NCBI GenBank assembly: GCA_027002665.1
Contig: JALWZK010000309.1
Coordinates: 1 to 10,497 of the forward strand
Direction: 5' to 3'
DNA: 10,497 bases
Origin: Campylobacteraceae bacterium
GTDB taxonomy: Bacteria; Campylobacterota; Campylobacteria; Campylobacterales; Sulfurovaceae
In this document: in pieces, positions 6,285 through 10,497 of the stretch
Numbering within the stretch: position 1 is the first letter of the stretch
How the letters are laid out: every line of letters starts with the position of its first letter
Position numbers and translations under genes: made by a program
The notes under the pieces: model-generated
What the model was told of the DNA's origin: nothing
Database searches by the model: none
The model's input: the letters and a program-made list of their open reading frames with translations, nothing else

Positions 6285-7574
6285 CTATTTTACTTTTTTC
6301 GCTTTGATTTTTAAATTTAGTTTATGGTCACCTATCTTTAAGGTAAGTTTATTATATTTTAGACTATTGGCTACCAGCTCAATGGTATTTTTATCTATAA
6401 ATGATATATCGAGAGAGGCGGGGTATTTAAGAGTAGTTAAAATATCTCTTTTTGAGGTGGGTGGGAAGTAGAATATATTACTCTCTCCCACATTTATGGT
6501 AAAACTATTTGTGTTTTTGGTTACTCTATATATTGGTCTCTTGAACTCCCTTGTTTTAAATCTCCATACTCTACTCTCCAATTTTCCATCAGCTATATAT
6601 TTAACCTTTACAATATACTCTTGACCCCATAATAGTCTTCTTAGAGGAAAGAGTGCAAACTCAAACTTTTTAAGTCTTTTGTTAGGGTCTGTGTTATAAT
6701 CATAAATAATAACATCTTTTATCTCTTTTTTTTGACTCTCAAATAGTTTAAAGCTTATCATCTCTATTTTTTTAAAATATGACTCATTAAAACTAATACT
6801 AATTGGAAATCCACTCACACTATAATCTGGCAGAGGGTCTGGTAACTCCTCATAAAATACAGGTGGAACATCTACCTGATTACTATATGGATATGTAACA
6901 ACTCTACTATTTCTCAATCTATTTTTGTTTAGAACTCTATTAAAGAGAGATGCCCTAATTTTTAGACTCTTATTGGCACATATTCCTTCAGCATACTCAC
7001 CGGAAGTTATACTATTCTTATCTTGACATATAGCCTCTAAGTTACTACTTCCCATATCATATACAAATGCTGTCTCCAACTTATCATCTCTATTCTGCCA
7101 TATACCTATTCCAATTTCGTCTGTATGGAAATCTAAAAATCCAAAACGGTGATATATTGCACCCATAAGTCCATCAATAGACTCCTTATAGTTGGGGTTA
7201 TTATTGGATATATTCTCTATTATCATAGATGTTCTATATCCACTATATATAGCTCTCTCCGAACCATACTTACCTGTATATCCCTGATTTTTACTATCTT
7301 CATAGTGTCCTATTGTGTGATTTTCAATTAAATATTTTGCATGATTTTTGGAGGCTTGTTGAAGCTTAGAGTTTAATTTAAATGGAACAAGTCCAGAATG
7401 GACTCTAATCTCATTGAGATAGCTTAAACTCTTATTCTCCTCTATGGGTATATCAATTAATGGAGCTTCTTTTATGATAACATTTTCTACTCTTGATGTA
7501 TCTGATAATATATATAGATAGATAGACAAGAGAGTTAATAGTGCCAATATTGTCCTCTGAACTATGTTTTTCAT
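6285..7574 (-). CDS. CAP (SCP/PR-1) domain envelope protein
   Basis: This 429-residue protein starts with a short basic N-terminus and one hydrophobic segment (about 7-24) that is either an uncleaved anchor or a signal peptide; no lipobox is seen. The CAP domain spans about 50-175: L-N-E-I-R (53-57), H78 in N-H-A-K-Y-L, H90, E120-N121, and H142-R in the Y-H-R-F-G-F helix, followed by E-I-G-I-G-I-W. C183 and C199 could form a disulfide outside the cytoplasm. The rest (about 225-429) is rich in predicted beta strands and may hold one or two Ig-like domains, though I recognise no specific family. Bacterial CAP proteins are mostly uncharacterised. ATG (7572-7574) has GGAG at 7582-7585 and its own TATAAT, so it is likely transcribed alone. 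TAG stop. Confidence 0.85.
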   Translation of the reverse strand: MKNIVQRTILALLTLLSIYLYILSDTSRVENVIIKEAPLIDIPIEENKSLSYLNEIRVHSGLVPFKLNSKLQQASKNHAKYLIENHTIGHYEDSKNQGYTGKYGSERAIYSGYRTSMIIENISNNNPNYKESIDGLMGAIYHRFGFLDFHTDEIGIGIWQNRDDKLETAFVYDMGSSNLEAICQDKNSITSGEYAEGICANKSLKIRASLFNRVLNKNRLRNSRVVTYPYSNQVDVPPVFYEELPDPLPDYSVSGFPISISFNESYFKKIEMISFKLFESQKKEIKDVIIYDYNTDPNKRLKKFEFALFPLRRLLWGQEYIVKVKYIADGKLESRVWRFKTREFKRPIYRVTKNTNSFTINVGESNIFYFPPTSKRDILTTLKYPASLDISFIDKNTIELVANSLKYNKLTLKIGDHKLNLKIKAKKVK

Positions 7575-7607
7575 AATATAACTCCATAATTTAATTAATC
7601 ATTTTAA

Positions 7608-7613
7608 ATTATA
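7608..7613 (-). promoter_or_regulatory. -10 box for the CAP-domain gene
   Basis: Perfect TATAAT on the minus strand, 33 bases before the ATG, with no clear -35; predicted start near 7601. Confidence 0.5.
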
Positions 7614-7655
7614 TCTAAAAGTTACTAAAAAACAACAAAAAAAATTATAAAATAA

Positions 7656-8096
7656 CTACTCTTCTACAATTATCCCCTCTCTATTAATTCTCTTCCACTC
7701 TCCGCCATCTAATAGAATACTATTATCTTCTCTCTTCTCTCTACACCCAACACATATTTCGGCTATACCATTATGAAAAGGGAAAGCAAAATCGTAAAAT
7801 GGCTCTATAACCATATCGAGATTTTTATTGAAAAATCCAATTTTTCCATTAATCTTAGTTCTCGCTAACCCCTCCTTGAAGCTATCTATTTTACCTTTTT
7901 GATTAACATATACCGGCATGGCTTTACCATCCCTTCTGAGATAGTAAAACTTATTATTAATCTTAGCGAGAATTAGAGTCTTACCATGAAAGTCTATATT
8001 TGATACATCAAAATATGTAGCATATACTCTCTTTTTCTCTATAGTATGTGAACTACAACCCAATAGTAAAAGAGATAATAGTATAACCCTTACCAC
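7656..8096 (-). CDS. WG-repeat lipoprotein
   Basis: A 146-residue lipoprotein: hydrophobic N-terminus with L-L-G-C14 followed by S-S, a clear signal peptidase II lipobox, so mature protein begins at C14. Residues about 72-146 carry WG (KWG)-type repeat units: F-K-E-G-L-A-R-T, K-I-G-F-F-N-K-N-L-D-M-V-I-E-P-F-Y-D-F-A, F-H-N-G-I-A-E-I, and a last partial unit W-K-R-I-N-R-E-G. It has C115 and C118 as a C-x-x-C inside the repeat region. The start is GTG (8094-8096), 6 bases after the bamA stop and in the same frame; only a weak GAG precedes it, so translation likely depends on bamA. The position suggests an outer-membrane accessory, but it does not resemble BamB, C, D or E. The function of WG proteins is unknown. 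Confidence 0.8.
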   Translation of the reverse strand: MVRVILLSLLLLGCSSHTIEKKRVYATYFDVSNIDFHGKTLILAKINNKFYYLRRDGKAMPVYVNQKGKIDSFKEGLARTKINGKIGFFNKNLDMVIEPFYDFAFPFHNGIAEICVGCREKREDNSILLDGGEWKRINREGIIVEE

Positions 8097-8102
8097 GCTA
8101 CT

Positions 8103-10355
8103 CTAAAACTTTCTTCCCATAGTAAATTCAAATGATGAGGTTCTCTCCAAGAGACCTGCATTCTTAGCTCTTCCAAATATTAGATTTATAGGTCCTATCG
8201 GAGAATACCACTCTATTGATGCTCCATATCCTGCTCTTTTAATCTCAGTAAAACTCTCCTCCCCAATCATACCATAATCGGCAAAAAATGTTAAACGCAT
8301 TTTAGCAGCTTTTGATAATGGAATACTTGCCTCAACTGTATTAACCAGACTCTTCTTTCCACCATTAATTCTTCTTGTAATATCTCCATTCTCATTTTTA
8401 CTATATGTTGATGGTGCAATGGTATATGGCTGATAACCTCTAACAGTTGATACACCTCCTAAGAAGAGCTTCTCTGGTCCCGAGATATGCCCCTCATCTT
8501 GTAACATATTGGCTCTCACTTTATATCTAAAGATTAAATCGTAATCGATAATATCTTCAACCCCATAATATGCTCCAAATCTGGCTTGATACTCTAAAAA
8601 TTTCTCATCTCCACCAACTCCTGAATATCCTAAGCTACCACCGAGAATTATCCCTCTTCGTGGCACAAAATAGTCATCTGTATTATCATAAGTAAGCCCT
8701 ACGGTAAATGTGCTTTTAGCGTAACTTAAATCTTCACTGCTAAATACACTACTAATTAGGGAGTCTGTCGTATCATTTGTATCAATTTTATTTTTACTAT
8801 AACTATACCCTATAAATCCATGTAGATTTCTACTCAACTGTTTTCCTACATTTGTTCCAAATCCAAATGTATCATGCTGATATGTTGGAAAATCATACTT
8901 ATTTTTATAGATACTCATACCTAAGCTATATTCACTATCAAATACCCGAGGGTTATTAATAGAGAATGAGTAATTACTGGATACCTTAGATAAATCGAGA
9001 CTGAGACTTGAGTTTATTCCTGAACCAAATATGTTTCTATCTGATATTGAGGCATTTACCATAAAGTGTTGATATGAGCCATATCCACCACCAATTTGAA
9101 TACTTCCCGTTGCAGTCTCCTTAACTTTTACAATGAGATTAATCCTATTATTATCAACTCTCTGCTGCTCTATATCAACCTTTTCAAAATATCCTCTTCG
9201 CTTTAAGGCATTTATACTATCTTTTAAATCTGTTAAGTTAAATAGGTCCCCCGGTGTTAGATATATATCTCTTCGTATAACACTATCCTTAGTGGAGTAG
9301 TTACCCGAAATAATTACATCATTAATATATACCTTATCTCCGGGTTCAACTGAAAAAGTTATATCAACTGTTCTATTAACTTTATCTTGTCTAAAATTTG
9401 GAATTATTTTTGCATAGGCATATCCCAAGTTGGCAACTCTCTCTCTTATAAGTCTCAAATCCCTTCTTAGCTTTTCAACATTAAAGATTTTTCCTTTAAT
9501 TAAATGGAGTTCATCTAATAGCTCCTCTTTATCTATATTATCAACTAACCCCTCTATATCGATACTATTTAATCTATACTGCTCTCCCTCTTTAATATGA
9601 TATGAGATATTGGCGATATATGAGCCATTATCAACCCTAAGTAGAGGTGCATCGACCTCTGCATCGAGATAACCATTTTTCATATATACATCTCTTGCCC
9701 TAAACTGGTCATATTTGAGTTGGTCAAGATGTGCAACCCCATTGCTTCTTCCCGGTAGCCAACCCAGAATATCCTCTGCCTGATTTACTAAGGCATCTTC
9801 AAGCTCATCTCTATCTATCTTTTCTGCACCATTAAAATAGATATTTCTAATATGTATCTTCTCCCCCTTATTGACATCAAATGTCAATGCAATACTATCC
9901 TCTTTCGGCTCAACTGTAACCTCTACAACAGTATCATAATACCCCTCTGCTTCAATCCTCTTAATTAATCTCTGTTTTGCTCTCTCTATCTTCTCCTTGT
10001 CATATAGGTCACCCTTTTTTAGTCCAAGTTCAGCAAATAGTGCCTCCTGCTCATCATCTGAGCTATATCCATTTATTTGGAGTTTGGATATTGCCGATTT
10101 CTCTTTAAAGTTATATATTAATACATTATTATCTGTCCATGATACCCATATATCCGAGAAATATCCCTGCTTATAAAACTTTTTGAGTGACTCATCTATC
10201 TTATTTATATCAAACTCATCTCCTGCATGAATACCAGATATTTCAGATGCTACATCTCTGGATAGGTGAAAAAGCCCTTTATACTCTACACGCTTGATAG
10301 TCTGTGATAGGAGGAGTGAACTAATTGTAATTGATAGTGGTAAAATTCTTTTCAT
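8103..10355 (-). CDS. bamA: BamA outer-membrane protein assembly factor
   Basis: A full-length BamA (about 750 residues), the core of the outer-membrane beta-barrel insertion machine. After a signal peptide (to about residue 20, ending L-S-Q-T) come five POTRA domains, roughly 22-90, 91-167, 168-257, 260-338 and 343-415, then a C-terminal barrel from about 418. The barrel holds D-Y-F-V-P-R-R-G (562-569), the lid-loop motif V-R-G-Y (639-642, the usual VRGF with Tyr), and a terminal Phe. Residue numbers count from an upstream TTG. Two adjacent starts are possible: ATG at 10353-10355 and TTG at 10356-10358. AAGGAA (10367-10372) is 11 bases from ATG and 8 from TTG; I chose ATG, with one residue at stake. 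Followed after 6 bases by the WG lipoprotein gene, probably co-transcribed. Confidence 0.97.
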   Translation of the reverse strand: MKRILPLSITISSLLLSQTIKRVEYKGLFHLSRDVASEISGIHAGDEFDINKIDESLKKFYKQGYFSDIWVSWTDNNVLIYNFKEKSAISKLQINGYSSDDEQEALFAELGLKKGDLYDKEKIERAKQRLIKRIEAEGYYDTVVEVTVEPKEDSIALTFDVNKGEKIHIRNIYFNGAEKIDRDELEDALVNQAEDILGWLPGRSNGVAHLDQLKYDQFRARDVYMKNGYLDAEVDAPLLRVDNGSYIANISYHIKEGEQYRLNSIDIEGLVDNIDKEELLDELHLIKGKIFNVEKLRRDLRLIRERVANLGYAYAKIIPNFRQDKVNRTVDITFSVEPGDKVYINDVIISGNYSTKDSVIRRDIYLTPGDLFNLTDLKDSINALKRRGYFEKVDIEQQRVDNNRINLIVKVKETATGSIQIGGGYGSYQHFMVNASISDRNIFGSGINSSLSLDLSKVSSNYSFSINNPRVFDSEYSLGMSIYKNKYDFPTYQHDTFGFGTNVGKQLSRNLHGFIGYSYSKNKIDTNDTTDSLISSVFSSEDLSYAKSTFTVGLTYDNTDDYFVPRRGIILGGSLGYSGVGGDEKFLEYQARFGAYYGVEDIIDYDLIFRYKVRANMLQDEGHISGPEKLFLGGVSTVRGYQPYTIAPSTYSKNENGDITRRINGGKKSLVNTVEASIPLSKAAKMRLTFFADYGMIGEESFTEIKRAGYGASIEWYSPIGPINLIFGRAKNAGLLERTSSFEFTMGRKF

Positions 10356-10366
10356 CAAACTTGTAA

Positions 10367-10372
10367 TTCCTT
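10367..10372 (-). promoter_or_regulatory. bamA ribosome binding site
   Basis: AAGGAA on the minus strand; its spacing fits TTG at 10358 slightly better than the adjacent ATG at 10355, leaving the start ambiguous by one codon. Confidence 0.55.
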
Positions 10373-10391
10373 AAGTGAATATCTTTTTATT

Positions 10392-10397
10392 AAAATA
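10392..10397 (-). promoter_or_regulatory. possible extended -10 for bamA
   Basis: TGC-TATTTT on the minus strand, an imperfect extended -10, with a predicted start near 10385 and a leader of about 30 bases. Weak match. Confidence 0.3.
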
Positions 10398-10428
10398 GCA
10401 TTAGTGTATCCATTTTTCACTAAAAAAG

Positions 10429-10437
10429 TGGTATAAT
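10429..10437 (+). promoter_or_regulatory. divergent extended -10 promoter, rightward
   Basis: TGG-TATAAT on the plus strand is a perfect extended -10. It faces away from bamA toward a gene beyond the right edge; no coding frame begins inside the window after it. Confidence 0.55.
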
Positions 10438-10439
10438 TT

Positions 10440-10463
10440 ACTCAATTAATGAATATATTGAGT
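10440..10463. promoter_or_regulatory. palindromic operator candidate downstream of divergent promoter
   Basis: ACTCAAT (10440-10446) and ATTGAGT (10457-10463) form a perfect seven-pair inverted repeat with a 10-base centre. It starts two bases after the TATAAT at 10432-10437 and would cover the transcription start, a usual place for a repressor site. Confidence 0.4.
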
Positions 10464-10497
10464 TTCTAAAAAATAACTATACGGGTATCATCTATAT

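Noticed and set aside
7620..7655. Terminator after the WG lipoprotein gene (T-rich tract on the minus strand)
   Set aside because: The tract has no convincing GC-containing stem before it; termination may occur here but the sequence does not show it.

Overview
The window is AT-rich and densely packed, with AAGGAG-type ribosome binding sites and perfect or near-perfect TATAAT -10 boxes that lack a good -35. A tripartite NifU next to NifS acts as what looks like the housekeeping Fe-S system, with no nitrogenase genes nearby. This combination points to a Campylobacterota (epsilonproteobacterial) chromosome, probably of the sulfur- or hydrogen-oxidising, nitrate-respiring kind related to Sulfurovum or Sulfurimonas. 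That placement is an inference from gene content and style; no database was searched.

Layout. Bases 1-642 (+) hold the 3' part of cmr6, the end of a type III-B CRISPR-Cas effector locus that continues to the left. A 118-bp gap follows, with one solitary CRISPR-repeat-like unit (728-766). This unit supplies the stop codon of an HD-domain hydrolase gene (761-1273, -). All other genes are on the minus strand: nifU (1333-2304) and nifS (2325-3500), transcribed nifS-nifU from a promoter near 3606. Then comes a four-gene cluster, read in the order FmdE-like (5616-6209), DUF2249 (5224-5565), 12-helix heme-copper-oxidase-like membrane protein (3982-5220), DUF59/MIP18 (3665-3973). It has a FNR/DNR-type box at its head and a hairpin terminator at its end. 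Further right are a CAP-domain envelope protein (6285-7574), a WG-repeat lipoprotein (7656-8096) and bamA (8103-10355). The last 140 bases hold the bamA leader and a divergent rightward promoter for a gene outside the window.

How the genes fit together. The most interesting unit is 3665-6276. A 14-bp FNR/DNR-like palindrome lies exactly 22 nt upstream of a -10 box, as in a class II Crp/Fnr-activated promoter. It would drive four proteins of poorly characterised families. I infer an oxygen- or NO-responsive membrane system that handles heme, thiol or Fe-S chemistry, ended by a terminator and followed by the general NifS/NifU Fe-S assembly pair. bamA with the lipoprotein, and the CAP protein, form an ordinary cell-envelope block. 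The cmr6/HD junction looks like the border of an inserted or rearranged CRISPR-Cas locus.
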